DNA of 64,000 nucleotides, from positions 62,001-126,000 of the forward strand of contig NZ_JARXVH010000021.1 in the NCBI RefSeq assembly GCF_029892565.1, written 5' to 3'. Positions 16,091 to 24,642 of the stretch are shown here, in pieces. Below the pieces are notes generated by a model. That model had not been told where the DNA came from. It did no database searches and worked only from the letters and a program-made list of their open reading frames with translations. The translations under genes and the position numbers were made by a program. The stretch is from Streptomyces pseudovenezuelae (GTDB lineage Bacteria; Actinomycetota; Actinomycetes; Streptomycetales; Streptomycetaceae). Numbering within the stretch: the stretch's first letter is position 1; each line of letters begins with the position of its first letter.

Positions 16091-17199
16091 CCCCTCTTGA
16101 CCACCGTCTGGATCAGCTTCGGTGCGCCGAGTGCCGTTCGCAGGCGAGCCATTGCCGTCTCCACGGCGTGCTCGTCGCGGCCGGCGCCCGGCAGGGCCCG
16201 CAGGAGTTCCGAGCGGGCCACCACCCAGCCCGGGCGGCGGGACAGGGCCCGCAACAACGACATGCCGGCGGGCGGTACGGGGCGCAGGGCGTCGTCGACC
16301 AGGACCGCGTGGCCGCGGATCTCCACGCGGTGGCCGGCGATCGGCAACGACCGCGCCCGGGCCGGGAGTTCCTGGCACAGCACCTGTACGAGGGGGCCGA
16401 GCCGGAAGCGTTCCGGCGAGACCGTGGCGACGCCCTGCGCCTGGAGGGGCAGCGCGGTGACCGGGCCGACGCAGGCCGACAGGACGTCATGGTGAAGGGC
16501 GGCGAGGAGCTCGGGCAGCAGCCCGCGCTTCTCGGCCCGGTTCAGCAGGGAGGCGGCGGCCGGCGCGCTGGTGAAGGTCAGCGCGTCCACACCCCGGGAG
16601 ACGGCGGCGTCGAGGAGCCGGTCCACCGGCCCGATGTCCTCCGGCGGCATCCACCGGTACACCGGCACGCCCACCACCTCGGCGCCCGCGGCCCGCAGCG
16701 CCTCGACGAACCCGGGCAGCGGCTCGCCGTGCAGCTGTACGGCGATACGGCGCCCGTCGACGCCCTCCTCCAGCAGCCGGTCCAGCACCTCGGCCATCGA
16801 CTCGCTCGACGGCGACCACTCCTCGGTCAGCCCGGCCGCCCGTATCGAACCCTTGACCTTGGGCCCGCGGGCGAGCAACTCCACCCCGCGCAGCCGGTCC
16901 AGGAGCGCCTCCCCGAGCCCCCACCCGTCGGCCGCCTCGACCCAGCCGCGGAAGCCGATGGCGGTGGTCGCCACCACGACGTCCGGCGCCCGGTCGATCA
17001 GCCCCTTCGTCGCGGCCAGCAGTTCGCTGTCGTCGGCGACCGGCACGATCCGCAGGGCGGGCGCGTGCAGCACGGCGGCGCCACGACGCTGGAGCAGCGC
17101 GCCCAGCTCGTCGGCGCGACGCGCGGCCGTCACACCCACGGTGAACCCCGCGAGGGGGCCGTGCGGGGCGGGATCCGGCGGCTGCTGTTGCTCGTACAT
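16039..17199 (-). CDS. nnaR: NnaR-type regulator: HemD-like domain fused to winged helix
   Basis: This 386-residue protein has an N-terminal uroporphyrinogen-III synthase-like domain (about 15-265; FTVGVTAARRADEL, ALTFTSAPAAASLL) joined to a C-terminal OmpR-type winged helix (about 295-375; RPGWVVARSELLRALPG, KLIQTVVKRGYRL). In S. coelicolor the homologue NnaR acts with GlnR on nitrate/nitrite assimilation genes. The adjacent narK transporter fits that role. The ATG at 17199 follows AGGAGATCC. Its 3' end overlaps the DUF1772 gene. Whether the HemD domain is enzymatically active cannot be judged. Confidence 0.9.
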   Translation of the reverse strand: MYEQQQPPDPAPHGPLAGFTVGVTAARRADELGALLQRRGAAVLHAPALRIVPVADDSELLAATKGLIDRAPDVVVATTAIGFRGWVEAADGWGLGEALLDRLRGVELLARGPKVKGSIRAAGLTEEWSPSSESMAEVLDRLLEEGVDGRRIAVQLHGEPLPGFVEALRAAGAEVVGVPVYRWMPPEDIGPVDRLLDAAVSRGVDALTFTSAPAAASLLNRAEKRGLLPELLAALHHDVLSACVGPVTALPLQAQGVATVSPERFRLGPLVQVLCQELPARARSLPIAGHRVEIRGHAVLVDDALRPVPPAGMSLLRALSRRPGWVVARSELLRALPGAGRDEHAVETAMARLRTALGAPKLIQTVVKRGYRLALDPAADAKYADV

Positions 17200-17249
17200 G
17201 GATCTCCTAGGGCCTGTCTTTCGGCTCAGGTCGGCTGGCCCGCATGACG

Positions 17250-17283
17250 ACCGAGCCTGTCAACCGCTCGTGACAGGCTCGGT
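17250..17283 (-). terminator. Hairpin between narK and nnaR
   Basis: ACCGAGCCTGTCA pairs perfectly with TGACAGGCTCGGT around an 8-nt loop (13-bp stem). It lies 26-59 nt past the narK stop and 51 nt before the nnaR start on the same strand, so the two genes may be separately transcribed or the operon attenuated. Confidence 0.7.
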
Positions 17284-17308
17284 TCGGCTTCATGTCGCCG
17301 GTGTTACG

Positions 17309-18691
17309 TCACACCTCGGCATAGCTGAGCTGGGGCTTCGACTCTGCGGCAGCCGTGGCGCGGGCCGCGTCGGCCGGGCGGCGAAGGTATACGGCCCACG
17401 TCACCGCGAAGCACGCGGCGTAGAAGGCGAGGAAGACCACGAAGGCGCCGGTGCCGGAGCCGGAGCTGAGGAAGGACTGGCGGAAGGCGAGGTTGATGCC
17501 GACCCCGCCGAGCGCGCCCACCGCGCCGATGAGACCCATCGAGGCCCCGGAGAGCCGGCGCCCGTAGGCAGCCGCCGCCTCGCCTTCCAGCCCCTTGGCG
17601 AGGGCCTTGGTCTGGAAGATTCCGGGGATCATCTTGTACGTCGACCCGTTGCCGAGCCCGCTGAGCACGAACAGGACGATGAACACGGTCACGAACAGCG
17701 GCAGCGACTTCTGCATGCTGGCGACGATCAGGACGGCGGTCGCGGCGGCCATGCCGACGTAGTTGTAGAGGGTGATCTTCGCGCCGCCGTACTTGTCGGC
17801 GAGCCAGCCGCCCAGCGGCCGGATCAGGGAGCCGAGCAGCGGGCCGATGAAGGTGAGGTACGCGGCCTGCAGCGGGGTCCGCCCGAACTGGACCTGGAGC
17901 ACCTGGCCGAAGGCGAAGGCGTAGCCGATGAACGACCCGAACGTGCCGACGTAGAGGAAGGACATGATCCAGGTGTGCGCGTCCCGCGCCGCGTCCTTGG
18001 CGGCCCCGGTGTCGTTCTTCACGTTCTCCAGGTTGTCCATGTACAGCGCGGCGAGCGTGGCCGCGACGACGATGAGCGGGATGTAGATCCCGAGCAGCAC
18101 GCGCGGACCGCCGCTGGCGCCGATGACGGCGAGGGCCACGAGCTGGATGACGGGTACGCCGATGTTTCCGCCGCCCGCGTTGAGCCCGAGCGCCCAGCCC
18201 TTCTTCCGCAGCGGGAAGAAGGCGTTGATGTTGGTCATGGAGGAGGCGAAGTTGCCGCCGCCGACGCCCGCGAGGAGGCCGACCCACAGGAAGGTGGAGA
18301 AGGACGTGCCCGGCTCCATGACGACGAACGCGGCGATCGTCGGGACGAGGAGCAGGCCCGCCGAGACGATGGTCCAGTTGCGCCCGCCGAAGATCGCGAC
18401 CGCGAACGTGTAGGGCACGCGGGCGACGGCGCCGACCAGGGTGACCACCGAGGTCAGCAGGAACTTGTCGGCCGGGGTGAGCCCGTACTCCGGGCCCATG
18501 AAGAGTACAAGGACGGACCACAGGGTCCAGATCGAGAAGCCGATGTGCTCGGACAGGACGGAGAAGAGGAGATTGCGCCGGGCGACCTTCTCCCCCTTCT
18601 CGCGCCAGAAGGTCTCGTCCTCCGGATCCCATTCCTGGATCCAGCGGCCGCCCCTGCTCGGGGGTGCGGGGGCTGTGCTCGGGGCTGTCAT
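17309..18691 (-). CDS. narK: NarK-type nitrate/nitrite transporter (MFS)
   Basis: This 460-residue major facilitator has about 12 membrane segments. The two nitrate signatures are visible: GVGGGNFASSMTNINAFFP and NAGGGNIGVPVIQL. The long hydrophilic N-terminus (WIQEWDPEDETFWREKGEKV) is typical of actinobacterial NarK/NasA-like proteins. It should import nitrate for assimilation or export nitrite. Linkage to nnaR and a GlnR-box-like site 77-103 nt upstream of the start suggest nitrogen control. ATG at 18691. Confidence 0.92.
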   Translation of the reverse strand: MTAPSTAPAPPSRGGRWIQEWDPEDETFWREKGEKVARRNLLFSVLSEHIGFSIWTLWSVLVLFMGPEYGLTPADKFLLTSVVTLVGAVARVPYTFAVAIFGGRNWTIVSAGLLLVPTIAAFVVMEPGTSFSTFLWVGLLAGVGGGNFASSMTNINAFFPLRKKGWALGLNAGGGNIGVPVIQLVALAVIGASGGPRVLLGIYIPLIVVAATLAALYMDNLENVKNDTGAAKDAARDAHTWIMSFLYVGTFGSFIGYAFAFGQVLQVQFGRTPLQAAYLTFIGPLLGSLIRPLGGWLADKYGGAKITLYNYVGMAAATAVLIVASMQKSLPLFVTVFIVLFVLSGLGNGSTYKMIPGIFQTKALAKGLEGEAAAAYGRRLSGASMGLIGAVGALGGVGINLAFRQSFLSSGSGTGAFVVFLAFYAACFAVTWAVYLRRPADAARATAAAESKPQLSYAEV

Positions 18692-18767
18692 GACGCCTCC
18701 ACGGGGCTCCGGGGCTCGGGTATGCCCCTGAAGGTAGGGAGAGCGCGTTTCCGGCCCGTGGCACTGG

Positions 18768-18794
18768 GTGACCGGAAAGGAACGTTGCTCTCAC
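18768..18794. promoter_or_regulatory. GlnR-box-like site upstream of narK
   Basis: GTGAC-CGGAAA-GGAAC matches the GlnR half-box GTnAC-n6-GaAAC at nine of ten informative positions. It is followed at the correct 6-nt spacing by CTCAC (a second a-site with one mismatch). The final b-site position reads CGGGC and is poor. It is 77-103 nt upstream of the narK start. Confidence 0.5.
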
Positions 18795-18866
18795 CTGGCG
18801 CGGGCAGGGAGTGAGAGGTTCCCGGCGGCTATCCTCTAGCGGACCCCCACACCAGCAGGAGAGCCC

Positions 18867-19385
18867 ATGTCCGCCGAGCCCGGCCCCGGACGCCCGAACG
18901 CGCGGCGTCCGCAGCGCTCCCAGCGGTCCATCGGTGGAGACGTCGCCTTCGCGGCCGGGTTCTTCGTCGTGCTGGCGACCACGCTGCTCGGCGCCTTCGC
19001 GCTGGTGGCGCTGCTCCTGGCCGCGGCAGACGCGGCGCCCCTGTCCTCGATCGTCCCCGCCGACGGACGCAACGCCCTGGTGGTCGGGGGCATCGCGGCC
19101 GGCGGGGTCACCGGACTCGTACTGCCGTTGGTGTTGTTCGGGATGGCGAAGGGCGACGAGGAGACGCCGCGGGTCGGCGCCGGTGCGGCCGGGCGCAAGC
19201 TGCTCGCGCTGCCGGCCTTCGACGTGTACGTGCTGGTGCTCGCGGTGGTGGTGGCCCAGCTCGGGTGGGTGCTCCCGAAGGCGGTCACGACCACCATCGC
19301 CGTGTTCGCCGTCGGTTTCAGCTGGATGCCGCTGGCGATGATCCCGCGGGAGCGGCTCGGGCTGGCCTCACGCCAGGGTGACTGA
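18867..19385 (+). CDS. Hypothetical four-span membrane protein
   Basis: This 172-residue protein has an Arg/Pro-rich cytoplasmic N-terminus and four hydrophobic segments (about 26-55, 70-92, 112-133, 137-155). I recognise no enzymatic motif. A Streptomyces-specific conserved protein is likely. ATG at 18867 follows AGGAGAGCCC. It is divergent from narK, and its last 18 bp overlap the convergent acidic protein gene, which suggests compact termination. Confidence 0.7.
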   Translation: MSAEPGPGRPNARRPQRSQRSIGGDVAFAAGFFVVLATTLLGAFALVALLLAAADAAPLSSIVPADGRNALVVGGIAAGGVTGLVLPLVLFGMAKGDEETPRVGAGAAGRKLLALPAFDVYVLVLAVVVAQLGWVLPKAVTTTIAVFAVGFSWMPLAMIPRERLGLASRQGD

Positions 19386-19967
19386 CCGCGCCAACTCGTC
19401 GGCCACCTTCTCCAGTTCCTCGCCGAAGCCGAGCGTCGACCACAGCAGCCGGCACTCCAGCGCCGTCGGGTACCGGCTCGGCAGGACGTAGTGGGCGACG
19501 CCTTCCGTGATGCCGCCGGTGTCGGACTCGGGCTCCGTGGGTTCCAGTCGGTGCACACGCAACGCCGGTCCCAACGGGAGGTCGACCTCCGTGAGGTCCT
19601 GGGAGCCGAAGAACGGCCCCTCCGCGAGCGCCACTTCGGCGCGCAACGCGGCGACGCTCAGGTACTCCGCCGGAAGCTTCAGCTCCCGCACGGTGTAGCT
19701 CGCCATGACCGCGCCGTCGGCCGGCGCCAGCACGGCCGCGCACAGGGCGCCCTGCCGTCGGGCCGCGCCCCAGTACCAGAGCAGGTCCGCCGCGAAGGCC
19801 TCGCACCACTCCGGGCGGGCCCCGCTGTCGAGGTGCTCGGCGGCCAGCGCGCGGGCCCAGGGCTCGGGGTCCTCGGTGGCCAGGTCCAGGACCAGCCAGT
19901 TCTGCAGCGCGGGCAGCGCCACCTGGCACTCGGTCCAGTCCGCGGTGGGTTCCATGGCGGCGCTCAC
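19368..19967 (-). CDS. Hypothetical protein of the type VII-like module
   Basis: This 199-residue soluble protein is acidic and Ala/Leu/Glu-rich, with no signal peptide or span. I recognise no domain. It is the last of four coupled minus-strand genes: its ATG (19967) overlaps the stop of the T7SS-signal protein by 4 nt (ATGA). A chaperone, partner or immunity-like role for the preceding secreted protein is a guess from position. The C-terminal block ALECRLLWSTLGFGEEL looks amphipathic. Confidence 0.7.
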   Translation of the reverse strand: MSAAMEPTADWTECQVALPALQNWLVLDLATEDPEPWARALAAEHLDSGARPEWCEAFAADLLWYWGAARRQGALCAAVLAPADGAVMASYTVRELKLPAEYLSVAALRAEVALAEGPFFGSQDLTEVDLPLGPALRVHRLEPTEPESDTGGITEGVAHYVLPSRYPTALECRLLWSTLGFGEELEKVADELARSVTLA

Positions 19968-21355
19968 TTCCCGGCCAGGGACGCGTCAGGGCCGGTGACG
20001 GAGGGCTGCTCGTCGCCGCCGAACAGCCCGGCGAACTGGTAGCTGTCGGCCGCCGCGCCCACCCCGGTGCCGCCCAGGGCGAGGGAGTTGTAGTTCATGG
20101 CCTGCTTGAAGGCGTCCGGCGTACCGATGAAACCCAGGTCCGTCGGGTCGATGTTCTTGACGCGGGCCAGTTCGTCGACCATGCCGGGCCCGGCGTACAT
20201 GCTGGCCAGGCCGCGCGGACCGGCCGCGGAGTAGGCGTCGCGGGCCGCGGACAGGTTGTCGCCGAACTTGAAGGCCTGGCGCCAGTTGCCGCGGACGGCG
20301 CCCAGGTCCTCCGCGAAGGAGCGCGGCAGCCCCCGGAAGGCGGCCGAGAGCGACACGTCGGGCAGGGCCGCGCGGGCGGTGGCGCCGGCCCGCGGGCCGA
20401 CCATCGACTCGACGAGCACCCGGCGCGCGGCGGAGGACATCGCGGGGTTCCAGCCGCGGACGTACTGCGTCGCCGCCGTCCAGACCCGGCTGCGCCCGAC
20501 CACGGCGGCGGCCTTGCCGCCCGCGGAGAAGACGCGCCCGACGCCGAAGGTGGCGAGGCTGAGGACGTCCATCGCGACATCGCCCCAGGAACCGTCGCCG
20601 TTGATGGCGAGCAGGACGTGACAGACCAGCGATACGCACGTCGCCACCAGGGCGATGGTGCCGAGCACCCCGGCCAGGGCCTGGCCGATCACCGGGATCC
20701 AGCCGACCAGCAGCGCGAGCACCCCGCAGACCGCGGCGACGGCTCCCGCGATGTCGGCGACGAGATTGAGGGTGTCGCGCAGGTCGTCCAGCCACGAGTC
20801 GTTGAGGCCGTCGCGCTCGGTGGTGTCGTGGATGGCCCGGGCCGCCTTGTCGCCCGCGTCCTTGTGCCGGGTCTTCAGCGGCGGGAGCTGATCGCGCAGC
20901 CCGTCCAGCCCCTTCTGGAGGTCGGTCACCGACTTGTCGAGCGTCTTCTGCCCGGCCTCGTCGGTGCCCTTGGGCGGGCTGCCGGCCTTGGACCTGGCCG
21001 TCGTCAGGTCGCCGCTCTTCGTCTCGGCCTGGTGCAGGAGCTTGTCGGCCTCGGTCTGCACCGAATCGAGCTCGGTGTAGTACGTCTTCAGGGCGGAGGA
21101 GGCGTCGGCATAGCGGTCGTGCGCCTTGCTGACCGTCTTCGCCGTGTCGGTCGCCTTCTCGGCGAAGGCGCGGCCCGCCTTGGAGTCCCAGCTCTCCAGG
21201 TTCCCGAGCCGGCGCAGCGCCTCGGCGGTGTCGGAGATGGTCTTCGCCGTGAGTTCGAACCGGCGGGACAGGGCCTTGAGGTCCGTGACGTCGCCGGGCA
21301 CCGGGTCGGCGGGCTCCCCCAGTGCCTCCCAGCGCTGGTCCGCGGGCCGGGTCAC
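19964..21355 (-). CDS. Putative type VII secretion substrate with T7SS-signal domain
   Basis: This 463-residue protein has an N-terminal helical T7SS-signal-like domain (about 1-130; starts with RWEALGEPADPVPGDVTDL and holds SWDSKAGRAF, the W-x-x-x-x-G variant of the helix-turn). A coiled segment to about 185 follows, then a hydrophobic stretch at about 195-258 (GVLALLVGWIPVIGQALAG) and a 200-residue C-terminal region without a recognised toxin motif. GTG at 21355 overlaps the WXG-like gene stop by 4 nt. It is probably secreted or membrane-inserted by a type VII system encoded elsewhere. The function of the C-terminus is unknown. Confidence 0.75.
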   Translation of the reverse strand: MTRPADQRWEALGEPADPVPGDVTDLKALSRRFELTAKTISDTAEALRRLGNLESWDSKAGRAFAEKATDTAKTVSKAHDRYADASSALKTYYTELDSVQTEADKLLHQAETKSGDLTTARSKAGSPPKGTDEAGQKTLDKSVTDLQKGLDGLRDQLPPLKTRHKDAGDKAARAIHDTTERDGLNDSWLDDLRDTLNLVADIAGAVAAVCGVLALLVGWIPVIGQALAGVLGTIALVATCVSLVCHVLLAINGDGSWGDVAMDVLSLATFGVGRVFSAGGKAAAVVGRSRVWTAATQYVRGWNPAMSSAARRVLVESMVGPRAGATARAALPDVSLSAAFRGLPRSFAEDLGAVRGNWRQAFKFGDNLSAARDAYSAAGPRGLASMYAGPGMVDELARVKNIDPTDLGFIGTPDAFKQAMNYNSLALGGTGVGAAADSYQFAGLFGGDEQPSVTGPDASLAGK

Positions 21356-21663
21356 TGCTTCTTCCCCTTGCCCACGAGCGCGTCGTACAGCGCGGTGTCG
21401 ACTTCCTTGTAGGCCTTGCCGGCCTCGTGGGCGAGGGTGCCCAGGCCCTGGATCTCCTCGATCATCTTCTTGCGGTTGTCGTCCCAGCCGTCCGAGAAGT
21501 CCTGCAGCCGCTCGTGCAGTGTCTTGTGCCCGACCGTGCGCAGGTCGTAGGCGTCCATCAGCTTGTCGAGCCCGTCGAGCTCGGTCGCCACCGTCCGCAG
21601 GCCGACCCCGGCCGTGTGCAGATCGTCCGTGGAGACCTTGAGCTTCCCCTCGTCGCCGCTCAC
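21352..21663 (-). CDS. WXG100-like small helical protein
   Basis: This 103-residue all-helical protein has the size of WXG100/ESX proteins. A helix-turn-helix is centred on FSDGWDDNRKKM, where a canonical WxG is replaced by GWDDN. It starts LKVSTDDLHTAGVGLRTVA, typical of ESX-like proteins. Start and stop overlap its neighbours by 4 nt on both sides (ATGA upstream, GTGA downstream), so it is coupled with the putative substrate. It may form a heterodimer with it or with another small partner. Confidence 0.75.
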   Translation of the reverse strand: MSGDEGKLKVSTDDLHTAGVGLRTVATELDGLDKLMDAYDLRTVGHKTLHERLQDFSDGWDDNRKKMIEEIQGLGTLAHEAGKAYKEVDTALYDALVGKGKKQ

Positions 21664-22325
21664 TCCCGTTCCCCCTTCGTCTCCTCGCTCGGGCGCTGCC
21701 AGCGCAGGGTTTCGGCCACCGCGTCGAACAGTCCCACCATGGCGTCCGCGATGGGCTCCAGCGGTGTGCTGAAGGTCAGCATCAGCACCTCGTCGCGGTC
21801 CGGCACCTGGACGAAGTACTCGACGACGGTGTCCTCGAACTCGGAGCCCAGCTTCCGTGCCTGCTTGGTGCGCTGCCGCCGCAGCAGCCGGGCCGCCCGC
21901 CCCGCCTCGGGCAGCGTGACCACACCGACCTCGCCGGTGCCGGCCAGCGCGACGACGGCGTCGAGGCTGTCGAACTTCCGGTGCAGGTGGGAGACGAGCA
22001 GCGAGGCGGAGAGCGGGATGCCGCCGGCTTCGAGGAAGGACAGGTACAGCACCACGCCGCCCTGTTCGACCCCCGCCTCGGCGGTGCCGCGCAGCTGCTC
22101 CTCCGCCTTCCGGCGCAGGATCGGCTGGTCGTCGACGCCCGCGAACTGCCGCTTGATCAGCGCGCTCATGGACGCCTCACGGCGCTCCCGCGGCTGCAGC
22201 GGAATGCGGTACCAGTCCCCGGGTGTGATCAGCCCGAACACCGGGACCGCCCGGCCGGACGCCCTCACGGACGGCTCGTCCGCGCCCGGCTCTCCACCCG
22301 ACTCCGTACTCGACACCTGTCTCAC
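21660..22325 (-). CDS. Conserved hypothetical protein heading the type VII-like module
   Basis: This 221-residue soluble protein has no recognised enzymatic motif. The central part alternates hydrophobic strands and helices (GGVVLYLSFLEAGGIPL, VVALAGTGEVGVVTLP, EVLMLTFSTPLEPIAD), giving an alpha/beta appearance somewhat like ESX accessory proteins. That comparison is only structural intuition. GTG at 22325 is selected because GGAG lies 8 nt upstream. An ATG at 22394 in the same frame would add an Arg-rich tail. It is first in a four-gene operon and divergent from the DUF2975 gene. Confidence 0.7.
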   Translation of the reverse strand: MRQVSSTESGGEPGADEPSVRASGRAVPVFGLITPGDWYRIPLQPRERREASMSALIKRQFAGVDDQPILRRKAEEQLRGTAEAGVEQGGVVLYLSFLEAGGIPLSASLLVSHLHRKFDSLDAVVALAGTGEVGVVTLPEAGRAARLLRRQRTKQARKLGSEFEDTVVEYFVQVPDRDEVLMLTFSTPLEPIADAMVGLFDAVAETLRWQRPSEETKGERE

Positions 22326-22450
22326 TGTGGTTCTCCTGCCCCCGTCATGCCTCGCGCATCTTAGCGATCGGCGGCCGGAACGCGCCGGTCGCACATGAAT
22401 CCGTCACGCCTTCCGACGCCCTTCCCTACCCGGGTTGCGCCGGGCCTCTC

Positions 22451-22990
22451 GTGACGGCGGGGCTGATCTCCAGCGTCGTGCACGGCGGTTGGGCGGACGT
22501 CAGCGTCTGCGTCACCGACGACTCGGCCACCAGCTCGGCCGCCCCCGCCGGCCTCCTCCCCGAGCCAGGAGCGCAGCTCGGCTCCGTCCCCCGCTACTGC
22601 GCCGAGAACCCCGGCACAACCCTGCGGCTGCTGAACCAGCTCGGCGATCTGCCGTCGACGCTGCTGCTGATCAGCGGTCTCTTCCTGCTGCACCGGCTCC
22701 TCCAAGGGGCGGCGCGGGACGGCGTATACACGGCACAGACGGCGTCCCGGCTCCGGCTGCTCGTCTGGTGGCTGCTGCTCGGGAGCCTGGTCGCCGAGAT
22801 CATCGAGTCCAACGCCAGAGCGGCCGTGCTCGCGGACCTCGCCCGGACGGCGGACTTCACGGCCGGGACCTGGCTGGGCCTGTGGTCGCCCCCTTGGCTT
22901 GCCGTCCTGACCGGCCTCGGCCTGCTCACCTTCGCCCGGATCACCCGGGCCGGCGCGGCCATGCGCGAGGACCTCGAAGGGGTCGTCTGA
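22451..22990 (+). CDS. DUF2975 membrane protein
   Basis: This protein of about 179 residues resembles DUF2975 proteins, which occur with small XRE regulators. Three clear membrane spans are seen (about 72-90, 104-122, 145-163). The first span expected in this family is short or missing, so the GTG start at 22451 may be too far downstream. No in-frame ATG is available just upstream. Its TGA overlaps the ATG of the next gene by one base. The function of this pair is not known. Confidence 0.72.
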   Translation: MTAGLISSVVHGGWADVSVCVTDDSATSSAAPAGLLPEPGAQLGSVPRYCAENPGTTLRLLNQLGDLPSTLLLISGLFLLHRLLQGAARDGVYTAQTASRLRLLVWWLLLGSLVAEIIESNARAAVLADLARTADFTAGTWLGLWSPPWLAVLTGLGLLTFARITRAGAAMREDLEGVV

Positions 22991-23250
22991 TGGCGGGCGA
23001 CGCGCACGAGGGCCAGGAGGGGGCCGAGGGCCACGACATCGAGGTCCACCTCGACAGGCTCCTCAGCGAGCGCGGCATGACCCTCACCGAACTCGCCCAC
23101 CAGGTCGGCGTGACCAACGTGAATCTGTCCGTCCTCAAGAACGGCCGCGCCAAGGCGATCCGGTTCACCACCCTCACCCGAATCTGTGAAGTGCTGGGGT
23201 GCCAGCCGGGAGACCTGTTGACCTGTCGGAAGAGTCCGCCGGCCCCCTGA
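22990..23250 (+). CDS. Small XRE-family (YozG-like) regulator
   Basis: This 86-residue helix-turn-helix protein has its HTH at about residues 19-75 (LDRLLSERGMTLTELAHQ ... NVNLSVLKNGRAKAIRF), ending in CEVLGCQPGDLLTC as in YozG-like regulators. A 17-residue acidic N-terminus precedes it. It is translationally coupled (TGATG) to the DUF2975 membrane protein, the usual partner, and may autoregulate the pair. Confidence 0.88.
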   Translation: MAGDAHEGQEGAEGHDIEVHLDRLLSERGMTLTELAHQVGVTNVNLSVLKNGRAKAIRFTTLTRICEVLGCQPGDLLTCRKSPPAP

Positions 23251-23264
23251 ACGACCCGTAAGGC

Positions 23265-23292
23265 GGCCGGGAGTTCGGCGAAACTCCCGGCC
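23265..23292. terminator. Bidirectional terminator between the XRE gene and matB
   Basis: GGCCGGGAGTT pairs with AACTCCCGGCC around a 6-nt loop. It lies 15 nt after the XRE gene stop and 28 nt beyond the convergent matB stop. Confidence 0.75.
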
Positions 23293-23319
23293 GGCCGTCT
23301 CACAGATGCATCACGGAGT

Positions 23320-24642
23320 TCACCTGTGCTTGTGAGCAGGCTTGTTCTGATGCCCGTCCGGCCACACTTGCGGACTGCGCTTCGCCGCCACGTCCTCCAT
23401 CCAGCCGAAGCTGACGATGCAGGTGGCGATGAGCATCCAGACGAGGACCAGGACCGGCCACGAGCTGTTCAGCAGCCACGCGTAGTGCTCCCCCAGCGCG
23501 TCGAAGCCCCAGAGCCGGTCCCAGAGGGTCGCGGCGATGAGGATGCAGAGGTTGTGCCACAAGTAGATGGTCACCGCGCGGGAGTTGAGCAGGGTGATCA
23601 GTCTGTCGAAGCGGCGCAGCGGCCGTGGCCACTCGGACCACGAGGGGCTGATGTGCAGGAGCAGCAGCACGGTGGCGAAGGACCACAGGGACTGGGCGAA
23701 CGGGATGTCGTCCAGGTCGTGCCCCGCCTTGAACCCGTGCGTCAGCGCGTACCAGAGACCGAGAGCGGCGACGAACGGCACCAAAGACGGCACGACATAG
23801 CGCGGGAGGCGCTTCAGGATGCCTTCCTGGTGGGCCATGCCGAGGATCCAGCACGCTCCGAAGGTGCTGAAGTCGGTGACCGCCGAGTCGATCCGCACGC
23901 TCGGGATGTGCACCCAGCCGAACTCCAGGGCCGCGGCCAGCGCGATGGGCGACAGGATCGTCGACCAGGGCAGCGCCCGCAGCGCCTTGAGGATGAACGG
24001 CGACAGGAGTACGTACCAGAGGTACGCGCGGATGTACCAGAGCGGTCCCGCGAGTTCGGCGCCCCAGTCCTCGCCGAGGATGTGGTGAAAGCCGGGCAGG
24101 CCGTCGGCGTAGGGCGGGTCGCTCAGCGGGACGATCCAGTAGGTGAGGTGGAGCCACCACCAGCCGGGGTGTCCCTCCGAGTTGGGCCCCCAGCCCTGGA
24201 GCACCATGCCTGTGACGCCGATCGCGCCGAGCAGCCACAGCGGAGGCAGCAGGCGGCGCATCCGGCTGCGTATGACCTGGGTGGCCGGGCGCTTGAGCGA
24301 GCGGGCCATGAGGTTGCCCGCGAGCGCGAACATCACACCCATGGACGGGAAGACCACCGGGAGCCAGGACCAGCCCATGAGGTGGTAGAAGACGACCCGG
24401 AACAGGGCCACCGCGCGCAGCAGGTCGAAGTAGCGGTCGCGGACGGGTGCCCGCTTCGGCGGGGCGTCGGCGGTGGGAGCGGAGGCGGGCGCCGCGGGCG
24501 GTGCCGGGTCCGTGCGCACGGCCGTGTCCGTGAACAGGGTGCCGTTCGTGGCCCGCCCCGGGTGGGCCCGGGACGGCGGCAGGTCGGCCATGGGCCCCCC
24601 GGCACTCGGTGGCCACGGGGACTGCGGGGGCAGCGCGCTCAT
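23320..24642 (-). CDS. matB: Membrane acyltransferase of the mat aminoglycan operon
   Basis: This 440-residue acyltransferase-3 protein has a disordered Pro/Ala-rich N-terminus of about 65 residues and about ten membrane spans. The catalytic region is RYFDLLRAVALFRVVFYHLMG, shown here as RYFDLLRAVALFRVV; its His is in the FYHLMGW block. It may O- or N-acylate the polymer made by the preceding protein. The ATG overlaps that gene's stop by 4 nt. The matA/matB assignment follows operon order and S. coelicolor synteny from memory. That pair makes a poly-GlcNAc-like polymer needed for pellet formation. Confidence 0.85.
   Translation of the reverse strand: MSALPPQSPWPPSAGGPMADLPPSRAHPGRATNGTLFTDTAVRTDPAPPAAPASAPTADAPPKRAPVRDRYFDLLRAVALFRVVFYHLMGWSWLPVVFPSMGVMFALAGNLMARSLKRPATQVIRSRMRRLLPPLWLLGAIGVTGMVLQGWGPNSEGHPGWWWLHLTYWIVPLSDPPYADGLPGFHHILGEDWGAELAGPLWYIRAYLWYVLLSPFILKALRALPWSTILSPIALAAALEFGWVHIPSVRIDSAVTDFSTFGACWILGMAHQEGILKRLPRYVVPSLVPFVAALGLWYALTHGFKAGHDLDDIPFAQSLWSFATVLLLLHISPSWSEWPRPLRRFDRLITLLNSRAVTIYLWHNLCILIAATLWDRLWGFDALGEHYAWLLNSSWPVLVLVWMLIATCIVSFGWMEDVAAKRSPQVWPDGHQNKPAHKHR

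Noticed and set aside
15346-17247. 633-codon plus-strand frame over DUF1772 and nnaR
   Set aside because: It runs through two genes with recognisable families in other frames and has an Arg/Gly-rich composition.
22435-23250. 271-codon frame joining the XRE gene to an upstream Arg/Pro-rich region
   Set aside because: The XRE family begins near residue 15 of the short version. The upstream part is the shadow of the DUF2975 gene, which overlaps by TGATG.
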